64,000 bases of DNA from Epiperipatus broadwayi (lineage: Eukaryota > Onychophora > Udeonychophora > Euonychophora > Peripatidae): the NCBI GenBank assembly GCA_028023455.1, contig JAQFVV010006199.1, positions 5,714,972-5,778,971 on the forward strand, given 5' to 3'. Below, piece by piece: positions 1-11,982 of this stretch. Made by a program: the position numbers and the translations under genes. The notes beneath the pieces are model-generated. The model was not told the origin of the DNA, made no database searches, and worked only from the letters and a program-made list of their open reading frames with translations. Position 1 is the first letter of the stretch. The number at the start of each line of letters is the position of its first letter.

Positions 1-10
1 GATATATACA

Positions 11-549
11 ATACAATATACAGTATATATACAAGAGAATATTTACAATGTTAAATATTGTAGCTTAATGTAAACTCTGGGTTCTGGTTACCGCTATCAG
101 CTACACCTGATGGCTTGCCTCATGGGTAGGGTGTATGACTCTTTCAGCTGTACAATACAGCTTGCCTTGAGCCTACAGTAGTCTAAACAGCATCTGGTCT
201 TTGTGGGACTTGCCTAGCTGCATAGATTAAATAGCATAGTGCTATCATTGGTAATACTTGCTGCTGTTCAGGTTAGCAGAACTTCCCTGGGAGAACACGA
301 AGAGTCTTTTCAGATTAGACAGATGTTCTTCCCTGATTCTCACAAAAGGCTGACTATTTATAGCCAGATCCCTGACCTTATTGAAAATCTTCAGATTCAG
401 CAAGCATCATTGCTCATTGGCCTATAATAATCATTGGATATGTTTTATCTATACATCAGCCTATTGGCCTGTGATAAACAATGCTTAATCCAATCAGATA
501 AGGAGACATCTGGAATAGTCCACTTCTGAGAGAAGGGAGAACTATAACA
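11..549 (-). repeat. 3' LTR of the left Gypsy element
   Basis: This segment matches 5571-6102 over its whole length with scattered substitutions and small indels; both share the core from gaatatttacaatg through ccacttctgagag-like sequence and end in ctataaca. On the minus strand it starts TGTTATAG. The outer (left) edge is uncertain because the match fades into TA-rich sequence near base 11. Confidence 0.75.
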
Positions 550-617
550 TCCGTCCCCCTAAATTTAGACCTACAGGACATAGTCATGCAGGTGTGCTGG
601 AGGATGACTAATGTGCT

Positions 618-1121
618 TCAGTGCTGGTTCTGGTTTGCTGCCATCTTCAGTTTATTGGTCCTCCTTGCTTGCACTGCATGTCTCTGGAGCTTTCTTCCTT
701 GTGACTGCATCAGTATAATCCAGCCTAAGTTGTTTTCGATGGCAATGATGTTGATATCCATCTCCTGTTTCAACCACAATGGTGTGAGTCCTTTTTGTTG
801 AATTACAAATTCTGGGATCCATTTAGTGGGTCCTCTATACATCCTGCATAACACTTTAGTCTGCAAAGGTAGTGGTGTTCTGGCAATCCTGGTGTTCCAA
901 TTTCCCATATCCATTTTTGTTATCAGATTTTTGCTGACTTCTGAGTAATCAGGTTTTAATTTAGTTAATGTTGTGATCTGGTTCACCTTTGTCACTGCAA
1001 TGTCTAAATGACTGAACCAGTCACGGTCTAATATGTTGCTGTAATCACCCGTTTCTACTACCAGTGGTAGGTGTCTAGTTTTGTTAGGCATGGTAATTTT
1101 AACTCTTGTCTGACCCAACAT
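618..1121 (-). pseudogene. Gypsy pol remnant: protease C-terminus joined to integrase C-terminus
   Basis: The 167-residue frame begins with the C-terminal half of a retropepsin-like protease (LPLVVETGDYSNILDRDWF, matching the LPL..V.G....LLGRDWL pattern of K02A2.6-like Gypsy elements). About 50 residues later it changes to an integrase C-terminal signature (VLCRMYRGPTKWIPEFVI, resembling VLVRDYRG.KW..G.V). In an intact element these are separated by the whole RT, RNase H and integrase core, so roughly 2.5-3 kb has been lost. The remainder is degenerate. It lies downstream of the DTG-containing frame and just upstream of the 3' LTR. It cannot encode a working polymerase. The domain calls are from motif memory, not a search. 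Confidence 0.65.
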
Positions 1122-1202
1122 TTTTATTTTTTTATCCTGATAATCTGCTATAGTCCTAGTGCTAGGATGCAGATTATATTTATTATTTTTATTAATGATA
1201 GC

Positions 1203-1586
1203 TCAAGTCTTTTTTGAAACAATAGACACTGCAGACCCTGTGTCCAGTTCCATTCTCACTGGCATATCGTTAATTATAATACTATGTATAATACCAGACT
1301 GATTGTCCTTAATGTGATTTATACTGGCAATTTCTTTATATTTCTTATAGTTGCCCTTGTTGTTTTTTGGAATGAGTTTTTCTATTTTCATATTGGCTGT
1401 TTGTCTTTTAAAGTTTAAACATGCTGCTCTTATACGACTGACACACTTGCAAAATGAGCACATAGTATGGAGGTGTGGACATTCTGTTTGTGTGTGCATC
1501 AGTTTGTTGCACCTATAACAACATTTAACACATTGTTGTTGTTGTTGAACTAACTGAATGCCTGTCAGACTCAGCCTTCTGTTCAA
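1203..1586 (-). pseudogene. Gypsy nucleocapsid zinc knuckle and protease N-terminus
   Basis: The frame has a classic CX2CX4HX4C knuckle (CYRCNKLMHTQTEC), followed by a damaged second one (CSFCKCVSRIRAAC, with the histidine lost). After a basic linker it has the aspartic protease active site MELDTGSAVSIVS. This is the usual end-of-gag to start-of-protease order of K02A2.6-like Ty3/Gypsy polyproteins. The knuckle would bind genomic RNA during packaging and the protease would cleave the polyprotein. Upstream gag sequence continues in broken frames to 2123. The frame stops at 1203, and the protease resumes in the next frame at 1121. The loss of the second knuckle and the frame breaks make it non-functional as it stands. 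Confidence 0.75.
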
Positions 1587-2123
1587 CTTTTTGAGGGATA
1601 AAATTTATTTTTTAATGACCTTGCTTGACACGCTATAGATTCTTCCAGCGTGGCTTGAGCTATTTGAAGTCTATATCCAGCATCATTAATAGTTTGAGTC
1701 TTAAATTATGATTGTTCATCTCACAAATGAAACATCATGTAGTACTTCATTTAAGAACTCTTTAAAATCACACATGAGTGCTAATGTCCAGATTCGCATT
1801 GCAAATTCTCTAGCTTTTTCACCCTCCACTTGAATACAGAGATTGAAATAATATCTCTGCATTATTGTTAGTGGTTTGGGGGGAACTGTGAGAATCGCCA
1901 ATGCCTTCTCAAAATTCAAGTTGGCCAGTGTGTCTGACCCAATTTAAGATTTTAAAATATTATATGTCTGTGACCTAATTATAGGCATCAGCATTGCTAA
2001 TTTTATTTCAGAATTTTTGATCTGATTAGCCTGCATATAAAAGATTAGATGCTCTTTGTAGCTTAACCAGTTCTCAGGGAACCATGGGTCAAAAGCTTCC
2101 ATTGAGCCAATTATATTAGCCAT
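1587..2123 (-). pseudogene. Gypsy gag (capsid region), broken
   Basis: The gag start is taken as the ATG at 2123-2121 on the minus strand, because the following residues fit the K02A2.6-like gag N-terminus: a GSMEAFDP..P.NW.SY.EHL pattern, then a QANQI.NSE.KLAML stretch. A stop interrupts the frame near 1945. It resumes with PPKPLTIMQRYYFN and a region matching the Gypsy capsid pattern (up to FLNEVLHDVSFVR, 1919-1716). A later piece with AQATLEE resembles the usual alpha-helical gag end before the zinc knuckle. At least two stops or frame changes break it. The gag start and leader sequence are duplicated in tandem just upstream (2099-2414). Confidence 0.6.
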
Positions 2124-2414
2124 TTTTTTATTTTCTTCTGTTATAATGTGAGAAAAATATTTATTTCGTATATTTGCGAATAACCATTTGATACGGTTAT
2201 TTTTGACAGACTTTTTATTCTGCTAGGGTGAGCTTCTGTCTTTTTTAGAAAGGCTACCATTGAGCCAATTATATTAGCCATTTTTTTATTTTCTTCTGTT
2301 ATAATGTGAGAAAAATATTTATTTCGTATATTTGCGAATAACCATTTGATACGGTTATTTTTGACAGACTTTTTATTCTGCTAGGGTGAGCTTCTGTCTT
2401 TTTTAGAAAGGCTA
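2099..2414. repeat. 158-bp perfect tandem duplication covering the gag start
   Basis: Two adjacent 158-bp copies (2099-2256 and 2257-2414) appear identical by eye, each starting ccattgagccaattatatt and ending aaaggcta. Each copy includes the minus-strand gag ATG and about 130 bp of leader. The identity implies a recent event, or an assembly duplication, in an otherwise decayed element. Confidence 0.9.
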
Positions 2415-5400
2415 ATTTTGATTGGTTTATGAACTATCAATCATTTTTGTGATCACTTTATTTTTCCTTCCAGAAATAAGTGATTTTGACAATGGCTGTT
2501 TAGTAAATACAACGAATGTCTATGCTTACTTATTCGTGTATTTTACTTTTTATTTTGCCAGAAATAAGTGATTTTAATAATCACTGTTTAGTAAATACAT
2601 ATTCATGTATTTTATTTTACTTGGACAGTATTTAAGTGTGATTTAATAATTACACATTCGTAACTTACAAGTGTCTATATAAGTGCGCACTCACATATTT
2701 ACGTTCCCAAGTTTTTTTCTTTTTCCAGTCGTGGGGGGAAAAAAGTCTTTTGTCTGACTGTGCCAAATCTATTATGTTTGGTCTGGATTACAGATTCAAC
2801 CTAGAGAAATAATACTAAGACAAGTATTATAATTAATATATTTATTATATCTACAAATAGGCTAACTTTTAATGATATACTGACTTAACAACTAACTATA
2901 TTTTATGAGCAATGAAGGCTCATGACCTAGCATATTAATTATGAATTTAGTGGGGATCATCTAGTCAAATTGAGCATAATTAATAACTTAATATATTAAC
3001 TTAACTAAAAGAAAGCAATGGTTCGAGAGTTTATATATATATATATATATATATATTTAAGATTTATTAGATTAATAACAAAATAGTCTCATAAGTATTA
3101 TATATATTTAATTCATATTTAACAATAACATGACATTTGCGGCTATGCCAATAATATATAGGTGTGACTTAAGGAATTAGCACTATTGGAATGCATTACT
3201 AAAATACTATTACACCCCCAGAGAGATGAAAAGAGCATTTACTTGATTTAAAAAGAAAATAATTTTACAAGCAGATATTACATTTGCTTATTCCATATTA
3301 TTAATTTGAGTTGTAACTAATTAATGCGCAGGACGGGTAATGAATAATTATATAAATGATAATAAATTTATCACATTGATCCACATAGTGAACTAATGGA
3401 AATATGTCCGTTTAAAGAAATCATCGCATTACGACTTATGGCTATTTCTGGGTGACTAATAATACACTGAAAGGCAGTGCGTGCATGGCAGCAGATTGGG
3501 TGGTCCAATTATGGATCCTGGAGTGTGCTTCATGAATTTTAATAATGAAGTTGACCAATTTCCTCTGCAAACGTAGGCAGGGTCGGCATTGAGATGAAGG
3601 GCGGTCAGCTATGTCTTTATCGGCCTGGATTTTCCAGAGCGATTTCCATATAAAGCATGCACATACAACCAAGTGTGTCCACAGGATGGTTTTACAGCCT
3701 GGTTTCTAGGACATGGAGAATGATGATGGGGCTTGACTTAGCGAATACCTCCATGTGAGGAAGAAGCACGAATATATATAAATGAAGTGGCCTATATGCA
3801 TGCAACGCTTAATAATGCAATACAACTATAGCTTTAAAGACTATCTAAACGTATTTACTGCCCATAAATTGTGAAATACTCAGCATAATGGTATGATTTC
3901 TTCATTAAACAGACATGGATAATAATTCTAATTAAATGTAAAACTAAGGTCTAAAGATTCCACCCCCCCTACATTATGTTACTTAATATTATTCATCACT
4001 TCCCACACATTTAATAAATCTCAATCTTGATTACTAAATGCCCTTATGAAAATATATATATTAATACAAAATAAATGGGTGGAGGTAATAGCTATGATGG
4101 GTTTTACATATATAATATAAATTAATAAGAGTTAGTACATTATTTAGAATGGAAAATATTTATGAAACATATGTCAATCTGTTTTTCTACAGTAAACATA
4201 AAAAATAATTAGTTTGTTTATCTAAAATCGCTAGCACCTGGGCAAATTGAATAAGACTTGTTTTGATTAAGTTATAAGTTAATTACCCAATAATGATGGG
4301 TGAGGAAAATGAAAATAAATTATATGCTAGTGATTTTAGTAATATCATTGGCATTTCTTTTAAAATATAAATACATAAATCTAAATGAAAATTATTTGCC
4401 ACTTGGAAATAATAGAAAAGAAAACATTTTATAAGAGGCTTAATATTGATTAGTTATATAGAGTTATAAGAATTACATATTTTGAAGACATTTAATATAT
4501 ATATATATATATATATACATATTTTGAAGACATTTAATATATATATATATATATATATGATTAGAAATTATAATAAACATTACAGAGAAAACAGGATTTG
4601 GGAATTACAAGCGGTCAAAGTTCTTTTTACCTTGCTATTTGGAAGAGCGATTTTAATACGTGTCAGTCCCTCGGTATTGTTTCACTAGATCTAGGGTAGC
4701 ATTATTATATGGTAGTTAGCATTTCACTTTCACTGGAAAAATATATAAAGTTCATCAGTACAGGATGCAGAGCTTCGCTTATGGGAACAGCATATTAGAA
4801 CAGAGGGAAAAGGCGAAATTTTCCCTATTCATGGCACATTGAGTGAGAATCAAACTGGCGTGGAATATGTATAGCAACATCATAATTTTATGGTCTCCTC
4901 CTTTGTGGATTCAAATCCAGCAGTATATATACTTTTATTTTGAAGATGTAACTTAGCAATTACTGCTGGAACTGAAGTGGTTTAAGCACTTAAGGTTCAT
5001 CTGGAATAATTTCATCAGATACTCTTATCTAGTAAAACTTTTGAAACAATGCAATTCTGTTATCAGTTTCTCAAATGATTGTTTTAAAATAAATCTTATG
5101 ATTTCAAAACAAGCTAGCATGGACAAAATTTCCACTAATGGGTTTATTTTATTATTACAAATTTGTAATCTTTTATTTTATCTAAGGGGATCTTCTGGGT
5201 AATTGTTTTTCGAGAGACTTTTTAACAAGATTGCATCATTTCTGGCTACAAAATTACATATGAAAAAATAATAAGTTTCATATATGATTTTTATATATAA
5301 CATAACTTTACTAATTTATTCGCAATCTCCCACACTGAAATATATATAGATTTATTACTTACGCCCGTATACACATGAAAATATTATTAAATAAAAATAT

Positions 5401-5570
5401 TTTTAGATTAAAATACATAAGTGTTTACATGATTTATGTTACAATACTAAGCAAAAGAAATATACTTATTATTAGATATGTATATACGTATGTGAAGGTG
5501 GGTTTGAATATAGTTAGATGGTAGGAGATTGGATGTGGGCTGTGAAACAGAATCTGAGCATCAGATCATC
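2415..5570. other. Non-coding interior of the Gypsy element, origin unresolved
   Basis: This 3.1 kb lies between the 5' LTR and gag. No coding motif is visible. It includes TA microsatellites near 3030-3056, 4493-4516 and 4536-4558 (the last two sit within a short duplicated motif, acatattttgaagacatttaa followed by TA repeats). It also has a more balanced patch at 3300-3780 that resembles LTR-type sequence. A nested, decayed insertion is likely, but I could not match its ends. Confidence 0.4.
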
Positions 5571-6102
5571 TGTTTCTATACACTATACATATGAAAGAAT
5601 ATTTACAATGTTGAACATTGTAGCTTAACGTAAACTCAGGGTTCTGCCTATCACTTCCCACTACACCTGATGACTTGCCTCACAAGTAGGGTGTATGACT
5701 CTTCCAGCTGTACAAGACAGCTTGCCTCGAGCTGACAGTAGTCATAGCAGTGTCCGATCTCTGTGGGACTTGCCTAGCTGTGTAGACTAAATAGCATAGT
5801 GCTATCAATGGGAATACTTGCTGCTATTCAGGTTAGTGAAGCTTCCCTGGTAGAACACGAAGAGTTTTCAGGTTAGACAGATGTTCTTCCCTGATTCTCA
5901 CAAAAGGCTGACTATTTATAGCCAGATCCCTGACCTTATTGAAAACCTTCGGATTCAGCAAGCATTGTTGCTTATTGGCCTGTAATGAGCATTGACTATG
6001 TTTTATCTATACATCAGCCTATTGGTCTGTGGCAAACAATACTTAATCCGATAAGGAGGCATCTGGACTAGTCCACTTCTGAAAGAAGGGAGGACTATAA
6101 CA
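5571..6102 (-). repeat. 5' LTR of the left Gypsy element
   Basis: This is a copy of 11-549. It begins tgtttctatac and ends ggactataaca, giving TG...CA ends on either strand. The next bases are gtaat. The inner boundary at 5571 is inferred from where the similarity fades and from the TG dinucleotide. No convincing tRNA primer site was seen at 5570 and leftwards. Confidence 0.7.
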
Positions 6103-8133
6103 GTAATTTTTAAATTAATTATAAAAGTAGATTGTGATTAGTGTAAATAATGCATTCTGAGAAAAAAGTCCTCAGTATTCAAATTCATAGTACTTAATGT
6201 TATAATTATACATGAAATATGGAAATTGATTTGAGCTTCATGTAAATGTGAATATCAATTTTTTAAACATAAGTTTTTTGTTTATTTATTAATATCGAAG
6301 GATAAAATATAAAATTACTATTTCTTTTTAAACGTAAGTTTTTTATTTGTTTACTAGTAACAAAAATAAGGATAACAAAAATGAATAATTATTTTAAGAT
6401 TTATTTCAAAGAAAAAAATATCTATTTTCATAAAAAAGTATTACTTAAAAAATTTAGCATTGTAGTCTTGAATTGTTTTCTATTTCTTCAAATTATTATA
6501 TATGAACTTGAAGATGTTCCACTTTAGCCTGATTTTTTTTTTTTTTTTTTTTAGCATTCTAATGTAATCACAAGTATCTTCCTTTCCCCCTTTATTCTTT
6601 CTTATTGATATTGCTATTTAAAAAAAAATTTCTTTTTAATTTTGGTTACACTTTTTTTAAAAAAAAAAAAAAAAAGCAAAACGAAACTGATAGTAATAAA
6701 TAGGTATGATTGCATTATAACATGCAGGTGTTGATTGATGCCAGAAAGAACAGAAACTTGATGAAACTGATCTGTTTGATAATCGAACCTTTTTTTGCAT
6801 TAGATAGAAAGTGGTATAATATTTAGATATTGCAGTAATCAAATATCCTATTCACTACTTGAACATATGACTGTATTAAAAATTATATATACACGTTAAT
6901 TAGAAATAATTGTAAATGATCTCAAGAGTGAAAAAAATATAACAAATACACAATAAATATCAAGCATTTAATTAAAAATGTAATATATTTTTATGAAACA
7001 AGAAAAATATTTTATTAGTGAATTATATAGTTTTATATGTTTTCTGCTAATTGGAGATCCAACTATAAATACTTGCATAAGAGTCAGTGATACTGTTTCA
7101 TCATTGTGAGTATTGATTTGTTATTGCTTATAAAGAAAATTATATTAAACTCATTGACATTTTTTAAACAATAATTTATTTAATATATTCATTAAATAAT
7201 AGAACAGAAATTACAATTCTACAATATATTTATATAACATTTTATAACATACTACCATAAACAATTGTTAAATTGGTTGATATAAGTTAATGTTGAGATC
7301 AGATATAAGAACTTAACTGTGATTTACTTTAGAAGTAGTTTAATTTACAATTCTTAAGATTTATTCAGAAAATTACTTGATTGATAAATGGTTATCTAAC
7401 TATTTTTGTAGACAAAATTTGAACAATCAAGATTAAGATGATAAATTTTAGCATCTGAGGCAAGCATTAAAAGTTGCACCTTTAAAAATTATTTTTATAA
7501 TATTTATTTAAAATGTCTTATGATATAGACACATTACATTTACCTAACACGCCTATAATTCTTGAATCCAGGCCAAATTAATTTTATAGATGGCTTGGGA
7601 TTTTTGCTTTCAGAGACATTAACCTACTGCTAATCTAGTTGTCCCTGTGACATGAGTTAATAAATGAAATCTAGTTATTCTTGATTAAAAGAGTAAAACA
7701 ATGGTAGAAAATACTCAATTCCTCACCACCAGATAATTAACAAGCCACAATAAGTGCTGCATTTTTCTGAATGACTGTTGGAAAAGGCTAGTACTATACA
7801 GATGGCTATTTATTACAAAAGATAATTTTATCTACTTATTTAAAATGGCCTACTTAATACAGTAATGAATGTAATAGAAAAAAAGGTACTTTATTATTAT
7901 TCCTTCTATGATGATGTATTATTCTAAGTTTGTGATATGATTAAAATAACACTTCCAAGGAATGTGTGAACAACTTAGTTGATAAAATTTGTCCACAGAT
8001 CTCATAGAAGCATTATTTTAAAGTTATTACAAACTTAAAATAATACATCACTGGAAATAATATATCAAAATGGAGATATATTCAGAATAAAAATGGGGGA
8101 ACACATTATGATATTAAATAAAAACAGGCAGCT
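6103..8133. other. Non-coding AT-rich stretch
   Basis: I see no gene, RNA or intact repeat here. It has long T and A runs (about 6534-6552 and a T7A17 junction at 6652-6675). Short ORFs are consistent with chance. Confidence 0.6.
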
Positions 8134-8143
8134 GTGACTTTTT

Positions 8144-10051
8144 TATTTATAAATAATTTTATTGAAAAAACCATATGTAATAATGATACAATTGTAAATC
8201 AAAAATAATAGTTATCCATGTTAGTCAGGCAACCAAATGTTCTGATGTGGTTACTGGTGTTGTTAATCCAGCTTAATCAGGCTCCACGTGTTGTCAAATA
8301 AAAATCTGGAAGAGATTATTCTGTCCTTATGGCGAAATTCCTTTAGCTTGGAAATGAATGTGTCTTCAGGCTTGGGATGAGGAAAGGTAAACTTGTTGCG
8401 ACATCTGGCCAACCAGATGGCATAAGTCAGAAAGGTTGAGAGTCTTGTGGTGACATAATCCCTGGACAGGAAGCAGCATTTAATATTTAAGATTTTGTTC
8501 AGGGAAATGTGGCAGTGGTAAGTAATGAAAGTTCTGATTTTGTCATATGCTGGGCAATAATTTATCATATGATCAAAGGTTTCACAGGTTCTATGGCAGT
8601 TGTGACACATAGGATCTATATTCTTGAGGAATCTCCTGTAGTGCAGGAACCAGTTTGTCTGGAGTGAATTCAGGTTGATTTTTACGAGAAAATCCAGGAA
8701 CCTTGGCTCTAGCTTGAGATGCTTGAAAAACCTGGTGACCACATGATTGTTACCACCGAGGTAAGGAATGGTAGAGTTTTGTGTGAGAAATAGCAGGCCA
8801 TGAGCATCCCAAATGGAGATTTTTTGTCTGAATACTAGGGAAGAGTGGCCATTGTGAGCGAAAAGGTAGTCAAGTATCTGATTTAGCCAGCTTATCTTTG
8901 AAGGTGGAGGTCTGTCAGATGGAATGACTGGTTGTTCCGCTACAATCTGGGGAAATTTCTTTTGTAGGATGTGGATAAGAGAGTGGCACTTTTGGTAATA
9001 TATAGAAAACGTAGCATGCAATGACATACCATTATTTTTACTATGTCGCTGCATGCGTTCAATTCCTATGGCCGCTGTTTTACCATTCCACAACAGCCGT
9101 GCACAGATTCGGTTGATTTTTGTATTGAAAGCCTTTGTCATGTTAATTATGGGTAGATAGTAGCTAATCTTTGCCATTACCTTGATATTGAGGAGAGAGA
9201 TTTTCCCTTGCAGTGATAAATAAACCTTGGCAAGGTTTTTAACTGTGTTGGTGGCGGCTTCAATGATAGAATTCTGTATTTGTATCGACATGGCTTGCGG
9301 TGACTTGTATATAGGAAACCCCAAAAAGTTTTGGGGGTCTGCTGAGAAAGGTGATGATATCTTCTTGCCGGTGTTGATTTTCCAGGCCGATGACTTGTTG
9401 AGGTTGAAGGAAAGTTTGGAGGATTTGGAAAATTTGTTGATTAATTGTATGAGAGGTTTTAGATATTTTTGAGAAGGTAAGGTGACAAGGACATCATCCA
9501 TGTAGGCAAATGCTTTACAGTGTTTCTTCAGCTGGAGTATATAGATTCCTGGAAGTTCTGCCTCAATCTGTTTAAGAAGGGGGTTTAAGTAGAGTATAAA
9601 TAGGAGACCACTAAGTGGAGATCCTTGGGGTAAGGATTTTGAAGGAATAAAACCATCTGTAAAGAAACCATTCAGGGAAATGTGGACCAATCTGTTGTTT
9701 AGTAGATTGTCCAATATCTGAATGATTTGAGTAGGAATGTCTAGTGCTGAGAGGCAATTGAGCAGGATGTTGTCATCTACTGAATCAAATGCTTCAGAGA
9801 TGTCTAGCTGAACGGCAATGGGTTTGTATAGATTCTTGGATCTGATATGATCACAGAGAATTTTTACCTCCCCAATTGCAGAGAGTGTGGATGAGCCCTT
9901 CTTTGCAAATTGCAACTGGGATATGTTGTCCAGAATAACATCTTGTATTTTCTCCTTGATCACACCTTCAATGACCTTTAACAGGATTGGGGTCATGGAG
10001 ATTGGTCTTATGCTAGATAGAGCAGATGCATCCCGGTTTTTCTTAACAAAG
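8144..10051 (-). mobile_element. 5'-truncated LINE with 10-bp target site duplication
   Basis: The element is bounded by the exact 10-bp direct repeat gtgacttttt (8134-8143 and 10052-10061). In the element's orientation the insertion site reads TT|AAAAAGTCAC, which fits cleavage by an L1-like APE endonuclease. The 3' end carries CAATAAAATTATTTATAAATA rather than a long poly(A). The copy retains only the reverse transcriptase and C-terminal domain of ORF2. The 5' truncation falls just before the conserved RPIS block. Confidence 0.85.
8263..10051 (-). pseudogene. LINE ORF2 C-terminal part: reverse transcriptase and Cys/His domain
   Basis: One uninterrupted frame of about 590 residues opens at the 5' truncation (VKKNRDASALSSIRPISMTP) and ends at the stop at 8263. 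RT blocks in order are: RPISMTPILLKVIE; FAKKGSST; AVQLDISEAFDSV (catalytic Asp of block A); SLPQGSPLSGLLFILY (block B); and AFAYMDDVLV (the YxDD catalytic pair). After the thumb region there is a C-terminal zinc-type motif, CHNCHRTCETFDHMINYC. The frame ends in DNTWSLIKLD. This arrangement suits the Jockey/I/R1/CR1 group, but I could not pick a clade. There is no native start: endonuclease and ORF1 were lost on insertion. The intact frame suggests a fairly young insertion. Confidence 0.9.
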
Positions 10052-10061
10052 GTGACTTTTT

Positions 10062-11366
10062 AATATGGCACTTTTTGTACATTTTTATTGTGACATTTTG
10101 TGCCATCAAAGCCATTCATCCTCTCCTGAAATAGTGTGGCACTTTGTGCCATCATAAGCACCTAGCACATGTAATACCAAACTTCAAATCTAAAAAAAAA
10201 AAAAACACATCTTATTTCCAATAGGAGAGGATAAATTCATTATGGAAAAATGAGAATTATAAAAAAGAACCCTAAAACATTTTTTAAATGGTGAGCCGTA
10301 ACAAAGTTTTAGCCATAAATTTAACATTATGTTTTTTTTAAAAAAAGGATTTTTTAAAATAAAAAAACATATATAATATTTAGCAAAAAAAAAACAACAA
10401 CAACATATATATAAAGTGTTAACTATAAATGTTATATTTTTAAATATAAAATTATATTACTTACAAATGATGTGAGAGATGTATTATATTCTGGAGGGTA
10501 AAAAAGTCATTGTAGTGCACTGAAACCATTTAATATCTTCTAAAATGGAAAAGAAATTGTCGGTTTATTTGAAATGAACTAGTCATACCAGGATTCTTGA
10601 TTGCCATGACATCATGAATGGAAACTTTGAATAAATATTATTGGATACAAACATCACTGGTATAATATGTCATAGCAGGAATACCAAAGTGCTGAAGAAA
10701 ATGTATATTAAATAAGTATATATATATTTTAAAAAACATAAAAATATAAAACTAAAAAAAAAAAAAAAGGATGACGACACAAAATAAATTAAAGTGTAAT
10801 AAATAAATAAAAAAACAGTGAAAGATCATTGCATTATAATATTCATATTGGTAGCTTTTTTTTATAATTTATTGTTTTAAATATAGACTTTTATGTAAAT
10901 TATTGCTAGATATTAATTTTGAGATAATCTTTTAAAATGATTTCAGACTATCACAGAAATAATTTATTTTATACTAAGATAACAAATTTTTCTAATTCTT
11001 TTGTTTACATTTTGTATTATTAAAAAATAATTGAGGATAACTTTATGGCTAATAGAAATTTTTTTTAGAGAATTGAATGATTTTTGATTTAAGAAAAAGT
11101 GTGCGTGTGTAAGGGGGGGGGGTACTTTTTTTAAATAAAAATGCCTAAAATTTTTTTTATTTATTCTCATTAACATCTGTTTTAATTTAATACCTGAGGT
11201 AATTGGCTTTGTGTACAACTAAGTTTAATTCTTTGCTTAAAGAAAAAAGCAGCAGAATTGAGAAAGTAAAAGTACCATATAAGTAAAGCACTGTTTTCAT
11301 ATTTATAATCCAGGCAGAGCAGGAAATTAAAGATACTAATCAAAAGTTTCCATGAGCTTTTTGGAA
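10062..11366. other. Non-coding AT-rich stretch with a short hairpin
   Basis: No gene is seen. Near 10130-10156 is tggcactttgtgcca, a perfect 6-bp-arm hairpin whose motif echoes at 10065 (tggcacttttt) and 10098 (ttttgtgccatcaaag). The rest is A/T homopolymers, plus a run of nine Gs at about 11115-11123. Confidence 0.5.
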
Positions 11367-11651
11367 TCATTTTTGCAATAGTAAAAATAAGTATTTTTTT
11401 AAAACTTTAATGGTTATATTTTGCCTGTTTTGATTGACTATTATTAGAGCATAATGCTCAAGTGTTGTGATTTTTATATTTTGAATTGTTTTTCGGTTTT
11501 TCTGTTTCATGTCAAAAAATTCAAGTGCAATATACCAGTTGTTTGGATAGTCCACAATATGCAGAATGCTTTTCCATAGGTTATATACATTTAAATGCCT
11601 CATAGAGTGGGGAAGCTTAAGGAGGGAGCAATTAAAATTGGCAATAGTCAT
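11367..11651 (-). pseudogene. LINE ORF1 fragment, decayed
   Basis: The translated 94 residues include CSLLKLP, then LWKSILHIVDYPNNWYIALE. The same spacing of a K(L/F)P motif followed by an H.(D)(Y/H)PN..Y...EF motif occurs in the LINE ORF1 at 28.9-29.1 kb (LYKFP ... LNHPNDRYVFVEF) and in the remnant at 61.4 kb (LYKFP ... ADHPNPRYLIIEF). This three-way agreement is the only support. No zinc knuckle or ORF2 follows on the left. It is a short scrap of an old insertion with no expected function. Confidence 0.45.
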
Positions 11652-11982
11652 TATTAATGAAGTCAGTAAAAAGCATTTAAACCTTTGAGATGAAAATTTC
11701 TTTCTAATTAAACTTTTATATATATATAACTAATTTTTCAAATGATAGCAATTTTAAAATAAATAAATATAAAAATAAATATGTAAATGAAATTCTTATC
11801 TATAACTATGGAACCCAGCATCATTGGATTCAATTCACCTATTCAAAAAGTTAAAAAAATAAAATATTAGATATTTAAATTTTATGTTATTGTAAGAAGG
11901 ATATATCTAGGATTAGTTATCATCAAAGAAAGAAAAAAAATTCTAAAAGTTAATAAATTATTGTTATTCAAAATTTAAAAAG

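Larger units (their letters stand above)
11..6102 (-). mobile_element. Ty3/Gypsy LTR retrotransposon, K02A2.6-like, internally deleted
   Basis: Two similar ~0.53 kb flanking repeats (11-549 and 5571-6102) enclose gag, nucleocapsid, protease and integrase C-terminal remnants, all on the minus strand, so the 5' LTR is on the right and the 3' LTR on the left. Next to the 3' LTR the minus strand has a purine-rich stretch (complement of 550-563, ending AGGGGGACGGA) directly before TGTTATAG, as expected for a polypurine tract followed by the LTR start. Reverse transcriptase, RNase H and the integrase core are absent. The ~3.1 kb between the 5' LTR and gag is much longer than a normal leader and may hold a nested insertion. 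The outer left end lies at or just beyond the window edge. Family assignment is by recognised gag, CCHC and DTG motifs. Confidence 0.75.

Noticed and set aside
2700-4690. Possible nested LTR element inside the left Gypsy element
   Set aside because: The composition suggests an insertion, but no paired ends, target duplication or coding motif could be matched, so it was kept as unresolved.
4905-4924. tRNA B-box-like ggattcaaatccag
   Set aside because: No convincing A box or cloverleaf precedes it, so it was not listed as a SINE or tRNA.
9227-9472. Plus-strand ORF opposite the LINE RT
   Set aside because: It is a shadow of the intact minus-strand RT frame.
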